Shown: positions 13,301 through 28,900 of the stretch, one piece after another
Layout of the letters: every line of letters starts with the position of its first letter
Position numbering within the stretch: position 1 is the first letter of the stretch
Program-made: the position numbers and the translations under genes
Assembly (NCBI GenBank): GCA_950295325.1
Contig: OX485806.1
Location: 23,372,001-23,436,000 of the forward strand
Reading direction: 5' to 3'
Source of the DNA: Polytrichum commune
Lineage: Eukaryota; Streptophyta; Polytrichopsida; Polytrichales; Polytrichaceae
DNA length: 64,000 nucleotides
Notes under the pieces: model-generated
What the model saw: the letters and a program-made list of their open reading frames with translations, nothing else
Told to the model about the DNA's origin: nothing
Databases searched by the model: none

Positions 13301-16300
13301 TCATTGAAAGGGTCTTTGTCATTCTAAAATGTCATTAAAATTAGTGATTTATTTTTAATATGTTAAATATTATAGTCTAGTTAATACCTTCCACTTTCAC
13401 AAAGTATTCATATGCATTTGAACTAATTAAGTGTGATTGAATGTAACTAAGTCTAATTTAATTAATTCTAATTAATTTTGATTTAATTGGGCTTAATTAG
13501 GATTAATCATAATTACTTAAAGGGTAAAAAAATTACACTTGGCATGAACATGCTCAAGAATATCTTCTTCTTGCACACTAAGATTGTAAACATATGCTAC
13601 TTGGCATTAGTAAACTCAATAATATCTTGCCTTTGCATACTAAAACAGAAAACTAACATATGAAGTATCCCAATGTGGTACACTGAATGCCCAAATGTAT
13701 AAATTTTTTCACTTTAAGAAAATCACTTATGTTGACAAATAAAATCATATTGGCAATTAGTGGATATTACACTTTGAGACCTCTAGGCATCTAGTTTAGG
13801 CCCTTCACAAATAGTGTACATGACACTAAATAGCATAAACAATGTAGTTAAGGGGTTTTTACTCAAGGGCATTTGAAGCATAATTTGAGTTTTTTTTAAT
13901 TTTTTTTAAATTTAAATGGTCATTGGTGAATATCCACTAAAAATGGTAGATAGTTTTGTAGGCAAAACATTATCATATGTTGATAGATTGTTGTGTAGTT
14001 TCTTGCTCCTTGACAACTTCCTTGACATTGCCTAGTGATAAACTCTGGCACTTTGACTGGAGTAGCAAAAGCTTGCTCTTTGAAGGCCTTGGGTGCTTCA
14101 CTTTATACACGGCTTGGGGCGGGCTTGAGCACTAGCCCAATTCATGTGCACTTAAGCCCTCCATATGGCCCCAACTTTATCAACTTTTTACAAACCCAAC
14201 CTTGTCACATGCAAAGTGATGAGGCCTAAGTTTAGATCCCGATGTTCTTGAAGGGAAAGTATAGTGAAGAGAATCAATCTTCCATGGACCAAGGTAGAGA
14301 TCATTATCCAACGGATGAGCCCAATCCAACCCGAGTTCGGGTTGAGGAAAAGCTCGTCCCGAGTTCTTCAAGCCGGCCTGAAGATGTAGTGCCCAAATTG
14401 TCCCACCTAGAACACCACGTGGGATGTTCAAGTCTAAAGTGGCTATGTGTTGCCACTTTCACAACAATGATCTTTGTCATGAAGGAGAGTAAAGGCTCGA
14501 TGGTAATCTAAATAAGTAACCATTGCCCTAGGGTGTGGCCAAGGATGTTCTACGAACATACACCCTATTCACTCCGGCCTCCTCCAGAGACCGGAGTCTT
14601 CTTCTTTTTCTTTTTCTTCTTAAATAAGTAACCAATATGATGAACTCCTCATGTGTCAATTTTAAATTCTTTTCAAGCTCTTTCTTTGCAAAGACGAGCA
14701 GCCTGGGAGGAAACGTCCGAGCTAGAGACCTGGCGCTACTCCAAAGTGATGGCTGACTCCTCAGGACTCCGTGCAAGTTTTCAAGCAAATGTGTAAAATC
14801 AAGTTCTTTGCGTGTCACTAAAGTCTATGTCAAAGGGAGCGATCTGCTCACAAAAGTATAAGCGGATACTTGATAAGAAAGAGTTGGTAAAACCACGTCG
14901 TTTGCAGATGGCAGATGCTTGGCAATTTCATCCCGCAACTGGGTTTGGGCCCAGAATGTTAGTTGTTTTTGCTCATTGGGATTTTGTTCCTGAATTGTTT
15001 TTGTGTAATAGTGATCGACAGAAGAGAGAAGTTGGCTCAATTTAACAGACAAGACCTAAGTTAGTTATTCTCCTTCCAGAGTCGATTGAGATTGTGAATT
15101 GTGTCATGCAGCGAGTGATTTGCAGTATCCCATGTTTTAATCTATCCTTACCTTGTATTTTTGTTTTGCTTCAATTCTGCCTTTCAAGTTCTTTGTTGTT
15201 CAGGGTGCCTCCCAACTTGTATATTCTTCATATTAGCCTAACATCTTGTGTCTTGTTTATTTATGCTTTCCTCATTTCACATGATGGTGGTTTTGCATGG
15301 CTCCTAGACATACTTGTTAATCTTACACGTTGTTGGGCATGGTTGCCTTGTTGCTCTTGATAGAAGCAGTGGATTCATCGAGCACATTTGCCCAAAAATG
15401 CGATGTACTTATCTACAACTTCATTGGAGAGCTTTCCATACAATGCAGTCTTTGATTTGTGGAGGGCAGCTGCAAATGGGAATGGTCGCTATGGCATAAG
15501 TGCTTAGAAGTTCTTCATTTTGCCATGGCCATTTTATGAGGCTAGTTGAGTGGTAGCAAGAGCAAGCTGAATGAGTGAGCAATAGCTTATCATTGGTTGA
15601 GCCACATTCTAGGATAGGCTCATTTTGTTTCCATCACTTTAGCAACGTACCATGTGTTCTCACACCTGCACATTTCAATCTTGAACGTTTTCAATAATGA
15701 ATACTTACATTTATAAACGGAGAGCTTGTTTTGTTTTTGATGTGTAGGTTGTAACATTTTAAGGAGGTGTTGGTCAACATTGTGCATACTCTACCTTTGG
15801 TGCTATTTTTTTGTTATTTGCTTATTGTTTGTACTCATTGAAGCATCATAGTGGTATTTTGTGTGTGGTATTGCAGGTCTTCAAGGCTTTGAAATACCCA
15901 CTTGGGAAGCTATGTTGCGAAATTGCTCAGTCAACTGGGTGCATGGTAGCCAGTCTAGCACCTCAATACTGGATGAGTCACTGCATTAGCACTTGATATA
16001 TTTTGATAGTAGACATATTATGACAGTGAAATTCCATTGGTTGACAATTGACTTTAATTTCTGAAATGTGACATTGTTGCCACTATTTCTTTATTTCCAA
16101 TATATACAATTTGCTTGCATTTTCAACACTTCCTGTGATCTTGTAGCCATCTGCTGCCTTGGTATCTCAAATTGCCGCCAAACAATTTTGTTAAAAAAAA
16201 GAATCTGTATTGCCACCTCAAAAATAAAATCTCTGCAATGTAGCCAGATAATCAGTATGCGGTTTTATGTTTTAAAAGGGCTGCTAGCCACTTGTTAAAG

Positions 16301-16945
16301 TAGCCAATGTGGCACTCACCATGACATACAGATTCCAATTCCATACCATTACTAGCATACAATGTGACATTGCTTGGATGAAAACTATTTTGTCTTTTAA
16401 AACCAACACCTAAACCATGGCCATGATTCAGCCACGATTCAGCCATGGGGCACACAGGACCTAGGGCATGGGGCTTGTGATGATTGGGGCATGTTGAAGT
16501 TGATATTCAAAACAATTTTGTCCTCTACCTTGTAACCCTCATACCTTTTCATTTCTCATTTTCATTATTTTTTATTGAATAATTTCTAAACGTACCATTC
16601 CTACTTTTATATTATATGTTTCTGGACTTCTAAGTGCTACTGAATTGTGCTTCTGAATCGTGCCAAATCTTCATCCTCACACATGATTAACTGTTTGTAT
16701 CTATTTCCCATGCATGAAATGGTGGTTCCTCAGGCTCATTATCATCAATTATTTCACGGCCTGTAACATCAATCATTCATCCTAACATGAATATTCATGG
16801 GCACCTCTTTGATATTAGCAAAACAATGCCGTGCATTGCAACAACAGTCATCCTAATTGCGGATCTCTGCTTTATCAATGCTTCCAATAAATGAAATGTC
16901 AAAACTGCCTCTGACCTACACTCGAAAACTAATCTGCCAATTATG
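13301..16945. other. Intergenic region with no confident gene
   Basis: Open frames of 60-96 codons occur on both strands (for example 14528-15052 on the minus strand and 15811-15996 on the plus strand), but none matches a protein I recognise. A phrase beginning VFKALKYPLGKLCCEIAQ follows a good splice-acceptor-like sequence near 15876 and may be a gene or transposon relic. The first 800 bp are very AT-rich. The last part, next to the URB1 stop codon at 16946, should contain the URB1 3' untranslated region. Confidence 0.4.
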
Positions 16946-19900
16946 TCATTGGATTTTAGTATCTCTATGAAGCTCCTCAATTACAGAGCTCAACCTCTCA
17001 AAAAATCCCTTTGAACAAAATTGCTGTTCGGGGCTTGTGTCACCCAAGCCTTTTCTCCACTGACAAATGACACGGTGCAGCTCCAGAGTGTCACCTAGTA
17101 AAAGCTGCTGGAAAACAATGATCAATACTCTACAAATTTCTGTCTGAAAAGATGATGCCACCATTGCCAATTTATCGGGTGTCTTCAGATTTCCCAATAT
17201 CTGCTTACTATGCCATGCATTATTGAATGACCTGTTCACAACCAGTAAATGAGTTAAAAATCTACTGCTTTGCTGGAAATTGTCTTCTGTTCATGACATT
17301 ATGTAATACATGGAAGTACAGCTCTATCAAGAACAGTGAGATTACAAACACTGTATAGAACTCCTCTATGAGACCTTATGAAGTATTGACACATCAAAAC
17401 TATTGTATTGAAATATTCATTACGAACAGATATACCTTGAACAATTTTCTTCTAGAAGATTGAGACGACTTAAGATGAAAGACATTCAATGCTCAAATGT
17501 GGTTGATACTATAAGAAAACTTGTGACAAACTCACTCAAAGATATACATCCTGTATTGAATAATATTCTATATGAATGCTTTATAAATACTTAGAATCAG
17601 AATCTTATACATGGTTTTGATGACGTTATGCAATAAATGGAAATGCAGCTATGTTAACTTTAAAAGTTGAAGGGTGTTATTTTAAGGATAAACTCGAGAG
17701 AAAAGACTTTCAATGCTCAATTGTTGTTGACACTCGGAAGTTGTTACAAATCACTCAGTAATATACCATGTATTAGTTAATATCCTCCATTTTAATCAAA
17801 TCTAATACATGATGTTTTGGCTTGCTAAGATGGTAGATTTATCAACCATATGGAGATATTATGAACTATCCTATCAAGAATGATGAATATACAATGAATC
17901 TTGATAGCACAATGAATCTTGATGAATCTTGACAAGAGTGGGTTAGTCTCACCAGCGCCACGAGGGATCAGCTTCTTGAGGAGCAGGTATGTGGCTTAGT
18001 AGCCTGTCAACCAATTTTTTTGCTATTTGCCTTGGATCATCCACTGCAAACATCAAGGACAAAATATATCAAACATAAATCTGGCTGGCCCATATTCTGT
18101 AAGAAATGTACGAAGTACCAAAATAAAGATGTGGTGCACATACACCACCTCTCAATCCGTTTAGTGACCACATTAGTGATCCCATCTCACTCAACATGAC
18201 ATTTGGTCGGGAGTTGGTTGTTCTGGATACGATACCTACATGTTTAGTGATTTCTGGTGCATGCTTGGAGGTAGTGTGGAGGTTTCAACAAAGAACATTC
18301 TATACTAGTTCATTGAGTTGCCAAGAGATGCTAAACTGAGTTTGACCCTCAATGAACTGAAAGAGCTAACACATTATTCAATTTCAAACACTACCTCCAA
18401 GCACACACCACAAGTGAAAAGAAATTATTAATATTGTTTGCAAAACAACCAATGGAAAATCATGGGGGATGTTTCAGAAGAAAACAACAATTAGGGACTG
18501 TAAGGTCAATTAAGAATAAATCACTAACCTTGTAATTTATCTTCAGCAAGGGGTGCAGATAAGGGCCAAAGGGCAGCTAATGAGGCAACAATGGAAAAGA
18601 ATCCACCATCACCCACAATATGTCTCTGAAGCTCCATTATTAGATTGGCCAGGGTGACATTAAGAGGATGGAAACCCATACAAGGAGAGGGGGTATTTTC
18701 CATCAAAATAGACCACCAAGTAGAAGAAGTTGCAAGAAAATATCTCTGTTTGTTTCCATCTGAATCTGCTTGTTTCCCAAGCAGAAGTGTTGCGGCTAGC
18801 CAGCGCGCCAACTTCTCTACTGGACTTTCTAGAACTCTGTGCTCAATCCCCTTTCCAGCCTGAAATTTACCAGTCTGTGATTGTTTGCTTGTCGTAAGCA
18901 CTTGTATTGCGACTGGTATTGCCCAGGTGGCAACCTGACAGAGGAGTTGTTTGTCCTGTTGCAAAGATAGCCCACATAAGTGATGTGACAACTTCTAAAA
19001 AACATCAAGAGGTTCATTTAAGGTAAGTGGCCCTTAAACAGACATTATTTGCTCTGCACCCACTCCTCTTATGATATTGAAAATGCGATTAGGACGAGAT
19101 GATTAGAAAATCTAAATTGAGGCTGGTGCATAATTTCAGTGCTCAAATGAACATTTTATCATTATCAAAGTGTAGGTTCTCTTTCTTCTGAAATTATCAT
19201 ACAGGTCTGCTATTTGTCAACCAAGAATAGTTACCAGATTTTAAGCATGTGATTCAAACTCTTTTAAACACATGATGCCTTTTTTGGTGTGCATTCTTAG
19301 ATCCATACATACACACACTGCTCAAATATAGGTGTTTGATTAAGATAAGTGACTGACTTAGGCTTGCATACCTTAGGCTTACTTGGGTTCTAGAGAAGTA
19401 AAATACAAAACTCTGAGGTTGTGGCAGGTGCACAATGATTGAAGTAATCACAGGACGCTGACAGATCCATTTTCAGAATGTGCTTTCATTTCAATGTTCT
19501 GGGCGACCTATACAAGTTGCAAGGAAGTCCTATTTCTTTAAGGAATCATGTCTGCAAACTAAGGTCATTGTAAGGACCATGGACCATGACCATGAAACTA
19601 TGAGGGCTGTACCATGGAGAATATAATTGGATTTTGTGTTGTCACAGGCCTCAGGTGTAGTGTGAAGACATATGCGACCTATTATGTGGGCCCTTCTACA
19701 CATTAAAGGGTTGTGAAATTTTGGAGTGTTATGGGCTCCCAGTTTTCTGTCAGACCCATCTCTTTGAGGTGAGCTTGACGCAAAATCTGGTTGACCAAGA
19801 AACATTATCCATTGCCATGTAGGAATCCATGTAGGTTTTCCACCCATCCAAAATTCCTTGGTCCTTTAGGTTGTAAAGCTCTAGTGTAAAGTGAAGTGGG

Positions 19901-22900
19901 ATGGTATCGGCATTTTCATCCAATGAGAGATTTTTGAATTTCAATGGTTGCAAGCCCTCGAGCTCCAATGTAAAATGCACCCCTAACATGACTTGACGTT
20001 ATTAGTCCTTAAAACAAAAACCGGTTCGTAACATAGTCAGTCATCAGTTATGAAGCAATCGTGAGCATCACATCAAATGACATGAGTTTAGCCACAACTA
20101 GGTTTATTTCACCTACCTCATGAGTTGAGGCTGCAGGAGTTGAACATTGGAGGAGCATTTGTAATGCAAGGGCCCTTGTTTCTTGACTTGTCTCAATATC
20201 GAACCCAGAGTCTGAGCCTTCTGACTCCACCCACTGGATCACATCGAGTACACCTTGTAAAGAGAGACTAAAGTGCGTTTGATATTTTTTCCTCCTTTGA
20301 GATAACCTAAGTGCAAATGTCATGATTCGAAGTGTGGGCCTCCGAAATATTGCTCGTTGCTTGCAAGTTGTGTCACTGTAAGTCAAAAAGTGGTGCAACC
20401 CAAGAGCAACCGTAGAAAGTTCCTCCATGCCTTCCCCAAGACTACGCTGTTCCATAAATCGCCACCTCATTACTGTTTCTATCACCTGTCCACATGGAAT
20501 ACCATGGAAGATCAGCCAGTACTCTTTAAAACAGCCATGAATGAACCAAGCAGACACATAGCATTCTTAAGTAATTTATGACCGTTCGCAAAAAACAGAA
20601 TCCTTCCAATGAATATGGGAACATATTATGGGAGGTTCCTTTTGGCATATGAATTTTATCTAGAACTTGGTGATTGTGACCTCCACAACCATTCGCCACT
20701 AGCCCCTTGCTAGTGTGAACCCACAATTGTGTATTTCTGCCCCCGAAAACATAGAGTAATAAATGTCATTTATGGCTTGCCTATGAGGCTCCAGGAATCA
20801 TGCAAGTGTTTTGAGGATTAGGTCCATTTCATGGCGGCTTCTTATCAGATAAGCCAACATGAGATGCCCGCCCAAAAAAGAATGCAACTATTCTACCTTA
20901 TTTGAAAGGGGCTTCTAACAAACTTAATGCCAATGGAGATGCCTTACTAGCACCGTCACCACATGTAGAAGTACACTAACTTTTATTTAGCCCATTCGAC
21001 TGTGTTGGTCCCATCTTCTTTTACACATTGTAAAGTCTCAGATAGCCAAGTGAACGATTGGCCCTGCTATCAAAAAGTAAACAAGCAATAAAGAAGAAGA
21101 AAACAGAAAAGAAATAATGCAGACAGTGAGGCCATTTACATCCTCACCTCTGTTTCAACAGAAACATTAGATCCAAAAGTGATTCCAAGTCAACACAGCA
21201 CCATAAGCATCTTGTGGAGTATGTTTAAACATTTCAGAAGAGGGAGAGAGGGGGGCAAGAATTAAATTTACTTAACAATGGTAATTTTCATACTGTGTGT
21301 TCGGGTCTGATTGGGCAAATCTCTGCCTAAATTTGATTTCCACGTCATCTTTTAAGAGGTTGCAATCAATTACATGCTCAAGTGTGCCACTTTTGGCCAT
21401 AAAATGATTGATTGAGCCTAATCTGACCTGTATATGGTAATGTGAAATTTTGATTATTCACCGTAATCAATATTGCCCTAACTACATGAACATTGGACAA
21501 TAGACATGTCCATAAACTTTGTTGGCATTAGAGAACCCCTAACTTTTCAAAAAATGCAGCAAGAAAGTTTACCTCAAGTGCCATTGCTTCTAAGTCATTT
21601 GTTTCTGTCCCATCCTGCTCAGACACAATAAAATCCCTTGCATTTACAGCAGCCAGAGCTAGCCAGGGTAAAAGACCTGCACGCTCTACAAGCGTCTGAA
21701 CACATGATCGTATCCTAGCTGCTTTTTGAATGACCTGGTCATCAATTAAAAGAACCAGAATTCAACTTAGAATCAACTCTTCGAATCACAATAGAAGTTC
21801 ATATCAAGTATAAACAGAACTCCATACTTGCAGGTTTAGGAATACAAAATCATCATAGCAAAGTCTGCACAAAAAAACAAAAATAAAAATGCAACAGATT
21901 CTAAATCTGTAAAAAGTAGGTGCTTGAATTAAAGTACCCAATAAGATCTTGAAATTTTATATTTGCAAAGGCACGACCCACCACAAACTACCCTCAAAAA
22001 GAAATTCAAGGACAATTGATACCTGTAGCACCCATTTCCGAGTGAAGGTGTCAGCAAGGGGCGAACTGTAGAAACTCATGAGAATTTGCAGCACAAACTG
22101 ACGTCGGTAGACGCGTGAATCTTGGTAAGACGTCAAACCGCAAGCGAGAAGGCGGAGCATCCATAAACGTTCACTCCGATATCGAGGTGACCCACTCCCA
22201 AACATTGAATGGAAAAGTGGAACATACTGAAAATACAAAAAATTGAAGGTTAACCCTTACAGGACTGTTTATACAGATACGTGACAATTTTGTACAAACC
22301 CCAACAAGTCTTGAAATGATCTTCTTTTTGGTCTATGATATTGAAATTATATGTGGCACAACCTATTAAAAAGAGGTAGTGAACATAAAGTCACACGTGA
22401 CAACGGTGATTACATATATGTGCTATGTTTTTGAGTCTATTTGAGCTCAAATCTCCCTATAATTCAATTTACATAAATATATGCTCCAATTGGGATAATA
22501 CATATGATAAATAAGATGGTTTAAAATATGGTCCTTTTGACACTCTTAGCTGCAATTTTAAGTAAGCATAAAGCCCTCCATATGACTTTCTGAGGCCCAT
22601 AATAAGCATCTCAGACCTTAAGGGTCAATGAAAATAATCAAAACAAACTTTGAAGTCTCTTTTCTGACTGAGTAATCACTTGCCACTATTTGGATTTGCA
22701 AGTGTCAGACTTAAGAGTGGCATGTAAGGGAAAAACCAACCTCCAGGTCCATGCTTGGGCCCTTTAAAAGATAGCGTGTGATGGTCAAGTAATGAGGGTT
22801 TTCTGGATGCACCAGGATGCATGAAGCTTCAGCAGCAAACAACATAAGGACAAAGGGAAGCTGCTGCCAAGGTTCTGTGATTGCATTCTTTACATATGTC

Positions 22901-25900
22901 AACAACAACCGAATTTGTGGCTGCCCTTTGAAACTAGGACCCTCCTGCATCAAATTTTTTGTACAAACATTGAAACATGTCAGCATAAATTTCTGCTTAC
23001 GTTCAAAATAGTTTAAAATTTAGCAAGAGATTAAACTCTTGCAGCCACAGAATTGGCCAGACTATAGTCATATTAGAGTTATCCTTAAGAGTTCTCAACA
23101 ACTCATGTTTAAGTATGGAGTTTCACACCATTTTGGACAATTTAGAATGTTTAAAGAGTGTTCAAGTGGCACCAAACATCCAATTTGGTGAAATTAGGGG
23201 GAGGCATTTCACTTTGGCCAATAGAAGGCTATATTCAAATGAATTTTGAAGGCACCTAAAATGGTGCTCTTGAAAGTTTAAGTTCATATTTATATCACCA
23301 TCTCTTGGCCAAAGTCAAACACCTCAGCTTAAATTCACCATAATTGGGGATCCCAATACCACTTGAACACTCCCTAGACGGTATACATTGTCAAAAGTGA
23401 GGCGAAACTCCCTACTAAAACATGAGTTTTTGAGACACTTTAATGATAACTCTCTTGTAAAGCAAACCCATGCAAGTCAGAAAATAACTTCCTAACAAGA
23501 AGCACAAACTCCTAGACTTTGCATCACCCAATACACAAAAACATGTCAGAAGAACAACAAAAGAATGTGTCAGACAAGGGTCATACTTCAAAACCATCAT
23601 CCTCAAGTTAAAAATAAAAAAGCAGCTAATCACCTCAAATCCTCTTCACAAAAGTCTGAATAGTAAGCAAATTAAAGAGACATTGATATCTTCAACAACA
23701 TCTTTAGAACTAGAAATGATAAGGGCACTTTTGCAATTGAAGAGAAATAAGATAAAGTTTTAAAACAAGCAGTTGAAGCAAAAATTATGTATCATAGGTT
23801 CAAACAAATCAAGCAGATTGAATCTATGACGCACGATTGTTTGAATCTATACTACATAATCAGACAAAATACATACCTCCAATACAGTCAAGTACTTGGC
23901 AAGGACTTCATAGCCCAATTTTCGCATGTCTTCATTGGAAGAGCTTAAAGATGCCATGGCGACCGCAAGTATACCCAAACGCACAAATTCCTCAGCATCA
24001 ATACACCCTACCGATAGTCCGTGCAGTGCAAAAGGCAAGAAGTAATTTGGGTCATAAGCCGCCATCCTCAACCGTTGTTCCTCAACATCATAGACATCAC
24101 CTTGTAAACCCTGTGAATGATCACAGAAAGACGCAATTCTTATCATCCAAGCATTACTCACATATAATGATTTGTAAGCTCAATATACTAAGTGTCCATA
24201 TCAAACATGATCAGCTACCATATTTAAAAACCTATGCAACTGCTGACTAGATACAATAGAGCTATCCTTTAACTCAATGGGACTTTTTGTCAGGAGTCGG
24301 TCCTGTATGATTTCCCATTGGTTGCTTCCAATAAAATTTCTTCCCATCCATTTTTGGTGCATGCTTGGAGTTAGTATTTGAATTTAAATGTATAGCAACT
24401 ATTTTAGTTCATTGAGGGTCAAACTCATTTTAGCACCTCATGGCATGCCAAAATGAGTTGACCCTCAATGAACAGATATAGAATACTCTTCCTTCAAACC
24501 TCCACACTACCTCCAAGCACACACCAAAAACTTACCAAACATGGAAGGTGTTGTATGCAAAACAACCTACTCGCGAGCAAAAGTTCCATCCAGTTAGAAG
24601 AAATTCACCTTTGCTTTGACCCCATTTTTGGTAGCATTTGACATCAACAACTGAGTTGCAGCTGGAAAGCAAAGAACTGACAAGCCACTTCTCCTTGGAT
24701 CTATTGCTAAGTCCTCCCGAAACATTCTTTTTCGATCTTCTAATATGTTATCTTCACTCTCCATGTCTGCATCCACAGCTTGGGCCTTCTCGTTAGCTCG
24801 GGCTCTCCTTCTCTTTAGTGCAGCCTCTCCCCATAAAAAGTCCATTCCCACAAGTCCTGAAAATCCTGTCAAGCAACTCCAAATTTCAACATCTTGACCG
24901 AGACAGATTCCATATTATAAGATATTGGTATAACAGATAAATGCTGGGAAAATAATACAATGGAGATAACCTCTAACTCAACATGACCTTTGGTCGGGAG
25001 TTGGTTGTTCTGCATACAACACCTTCCATGTTCATTAAGTTTGCAGCGCACGCTTGGAGGTCCTGTAGAGTTTTGAACAAAGAACATTCCATATCAGATC
25101 ATTGAGGGTCAAACTCATTTTCGCATGCCAAGAGGTGCTGCAATAAGTTTGACCCTGAATGAACCAAAATAGGTTGCTCTTCATTTAAGTTCAAGCACTA
25201 CCTCCACGCAAGCACCACAAGTGGAAAGACATTATGAATACTGTATGCCAAACTACCAATGAAAAGTCATAGGGCACTAACTCCCAACAGAAAGTCCTAT
25301 TGAGTTGAAGAGTAACCCTAATAACAGCAAAGGAAAACACTGAGAAATATCTAGACGATTTGTACTGTCAATAATGTATCTGATATGACACACCTTTTCC
25401 ACCATAAAGCTCCAACTGCCGCATTAGAGCCAGAATTTCCAAGTCGACTATGCTTGTAGTTGCACCATAAGCTGCAAGCAGCATAGAGAGTAGATCCTCC
25501 AACATAACCAAATCTTCTGAGGGCAAACCTATATCTTCATTCGAGTGCATTTTTAGCTGGAAAAGTAATCGCAGCAACTTAACAAGGATTAAAATTTCAC
25601 CCTCCAAGTCATCTGCTGGTTTGTTGTCCTTGGAATCAACTATGGGACTCTTAAGGCTCTCTGTGCTTGTTGCAATTTTCTCAGATATTGAGTTGTTTTC
25701 CACTGGATGGACTACAGGAGATCCAATCAAGGAAAGTATAGAGGGGATGGAACTCAAAACTGTACCCTTTCCGGCATGCCGACCAAGATTCAGTGGCAGA
25801 CTTTTTGAAAGTGTATGAGTCGAAAATAGGTAAGGTACAAATTGCGAGTGTGCCAACAACAAGTCCAGCACACATGTGGCCACATCTCGTACTTGCACAG

Positions 25901-28900
25901 AAAATTCATCAATTTTCGAGTTGCATGTAAGAAGATGCAGAGCAAATGCGCAGAGGACTTTCATCCCACATACCTTCCCAAACTTATATCGAAGACATGT
26001 CTTTGCAAAGGTTTGGAATACGGCGGCAATTTCTGGCTCAGCAAATTGATTTGCAGTGAGTGTATCCACAACCTCAAGAAGTTCAACTTGAAGATACTCC
26101 TCCAAAAGCTTGGCGGCATCGGGTGCACCAGAAACGCTGAAACTAGTCGTTGGCTTCATCTCCATCTCAGTGGTCAGCTTGAAAAGAGTACCCAAAGTGG
26201 ATACAAGATTTGCAGCAAATCTCACTATTATGTTTCCTGCCTGACTTTTTTTCTTTCCATCCTCGGAAACTAATGATGTATCACTTTTGTCACCCTGAGC
26301 TTGCATGTTCAATAAAATCTGCTTCACAACCGCAACCTTCCCGTACACTTCGAGAAGCACATTACAGATGCCAGATTCAGGACCCTTTAAAGTATCAATA
26401 CTAAGGTCGGCAAGAGGCAGCTCATTTTTTGGTAGAAGTTTACGGAGTAACGACATGCTTTCCTTGCTAGTCAAAGGGCATATTTGTAGACAATGATTGA
26501 AAGTTTTCACCACTTCCCACCAGAATGACCCAGCAAACTTAAAATCACCTGTTATGTTCTTTGCCCCCTTGAGAACTTCCGAAATACTCAAGCTAATGTC
26601 AGTCAGAATCGGAAACTTGTCCACAAAATCATTCCAGCTTTTGAACTGCTTTCTTAGCACTTTCAAGTATACAGAAGCGACACTGATCACAACCTCTGTT
26701 GCTGGTCTTGAATAACTCATTGCCAAGAATACTTCAACTGCAGGTAGTAGAAGTAGCAGGTCATCGTCTGACAGGATGAAAAAGTCACTACTTTGTTCTT
26801 GCAGTAATTCCTGGTCCTGCAAAAACTTACTCGCCATGTTCAATGTCTGTAGTTTTTTTCCACTGTCTGTAGGTTCTTGGAGGAGCAAGTTCCCAAACTC
26901 TCCTCGATGGACTGTACTTGCCTCCACTAAAATCCTCGCAATTTTACTTCGAATAATACTTGGTTGTTGGACACAGTACCTGAGGACTTCAATAGGAGTG
27001 AAACTCACAAGATGTGAGAATTGGCTTGACTTCGCGAAAGATGAAACCCCAAAAAATATAGGAGTTTGCAAGGCTGATAACAAGCACAAATCTCCTTCTT
27101 CGGAACGATTCCTCAGAGCCTCTTTCACAACAAATCTGAAAATCTGTAGAACTAAATCCTGTGTGACAGCCCTAACATTTCCAGGCTTAAATTTTATTCT
27201 TGGACAGCTTTTGAAGAAGGTCCTGCAAAATTCAAGGCAGAGAGATGACAGGGAGACACCACCTGTAGGTGCTTGTACATCCTTGCATGATATTAAGTCT
27301 GATATAAAATGGAGAAATTCTTGAGGCCCTGCATATGGTGCCAGCTCTGTCACAATAGAATGGACAGAATCAAAATCTGTGGATTCTGTTTTTATTCCAT
27401 CATCAGGCTCCCTTATACTATTAACTCCATGTAAGAACAGGGTCATTGCTCTTTCAATATGAGGCTTGCAAAACGAAAATGTCATTTCCTGAAGACTGCC
27501 CAAGAGCTGGGCAACTGAAGTAGATTTTCCATGCAACTCCAACAAGGAACATCCCTCTAATAGAGACTTCAGATAGTCTGAAATGTAGGCATCAAATAGT
27601 CGGACACTCTTTTTTCGTGCCTTGGAGCGCACGCAAAAACCAGCAAGTGCAGGATGTGCTAATGACTCCCTAACCATGAGCTTGCACACTGAGATTTCTT
27701 CACTTGAAATTTCTTCACCTGAGCTCCAGGTTTCAGATGGCACCACAAGCTTCTTCAAAAATGTGAAACATGTTTCAAGACACACAGATTTATCTGAATC
27801 TGCATGAGTTGAAAATTGAAGTTGATGGATAAAACTTAGGACCATTCGCATAACAACAGGCCTGTCTTGAAGAGGTATTGATGCATATGCACTCCTGAGT
27901 GCACGCAACAGAATTTCTCGTGTAAAAATCTTCCCTTCTTTGTTGTCCATAACTGCGGAAAGGAGAACTGAGAAAGGCAAGGATCTTAGACAGTTATATA
28001 TAGCTGAAACTTTCTTTTCTGAGTCCGACAAAGATGACGATGGATCTAATCTGAATGATTCTATTGATGAAAATCTCGTGAGCAGGTTAGACACAATTAA
28101 CTGTCTTTCAGTCACGCGATCCTTCGCTTTTTTGAAATCTTCGGGTGCTACATCAACCTCCGTCAATAGGCCATCATGTAGTCCACAAATAGACATCAAT
28201 ATTGAAAAATCCCCCTTGCAAATCTTTGGCAAAACCTCCGCAATCAAAAAAAAGTTTTTGCTAACCTCATCAAGTGGAGCACAAACTAGAGAGGAGACCA
28301 ACTCATCTCGTTGCCTTGCAATATCATCATCATCATCTCCCTTTTCCTTCCCCTTACAAGCTGTAAGGATCTTCCTTAATTGGCCACTGGTTTTCACAGT
28401 TGAAAATTTCAATTGTGGTTCTAAAGTTGTGCTCCCCTCATTAAGTAAAAAACATGCTCGCCAATAAAGAGTCTGAAGAGGTACCCATGCACTGTCTCCT
28501 GATTGCAAATCAATTTTGTTTGATACCCCTGTGTTTGAGTGAAAGTCAGGGGACAAGAGAGACCTAATGATACCCCCTAGAGCTCGTGTATTAGTCTGCA
28601 TAACAAACTTCAAGATCTTAGAAGCAGTCACTCAACATTCAGTGCGATGGTTCAAAAAGTAATATGTCATGTACACTATAAGCAACAAAAGTCTGCACTT
28701 TGACTTTAAACTTTAGTGACACTTTTGAACGATAGAGTTATCCTTTAATTCAATGGCACTTTCCGCTCGGAGTTCATCCCTTATGATTTTGCACTCGTTT
28801 TGCAATATCAATATTTTCTTTCCACTTATGGTGCACCTTGGAGGTAGTGTTTGAATTTGAATGAAGAGCAACCTGATTTGGTTCATTGAGGGTCAAACTT

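Noticed and set aside
14528-15052. Minus-strand gene of two frames
   Set aside because: The frames are charged and plausible in composition, but no domain, splice signal or known protein supports them.
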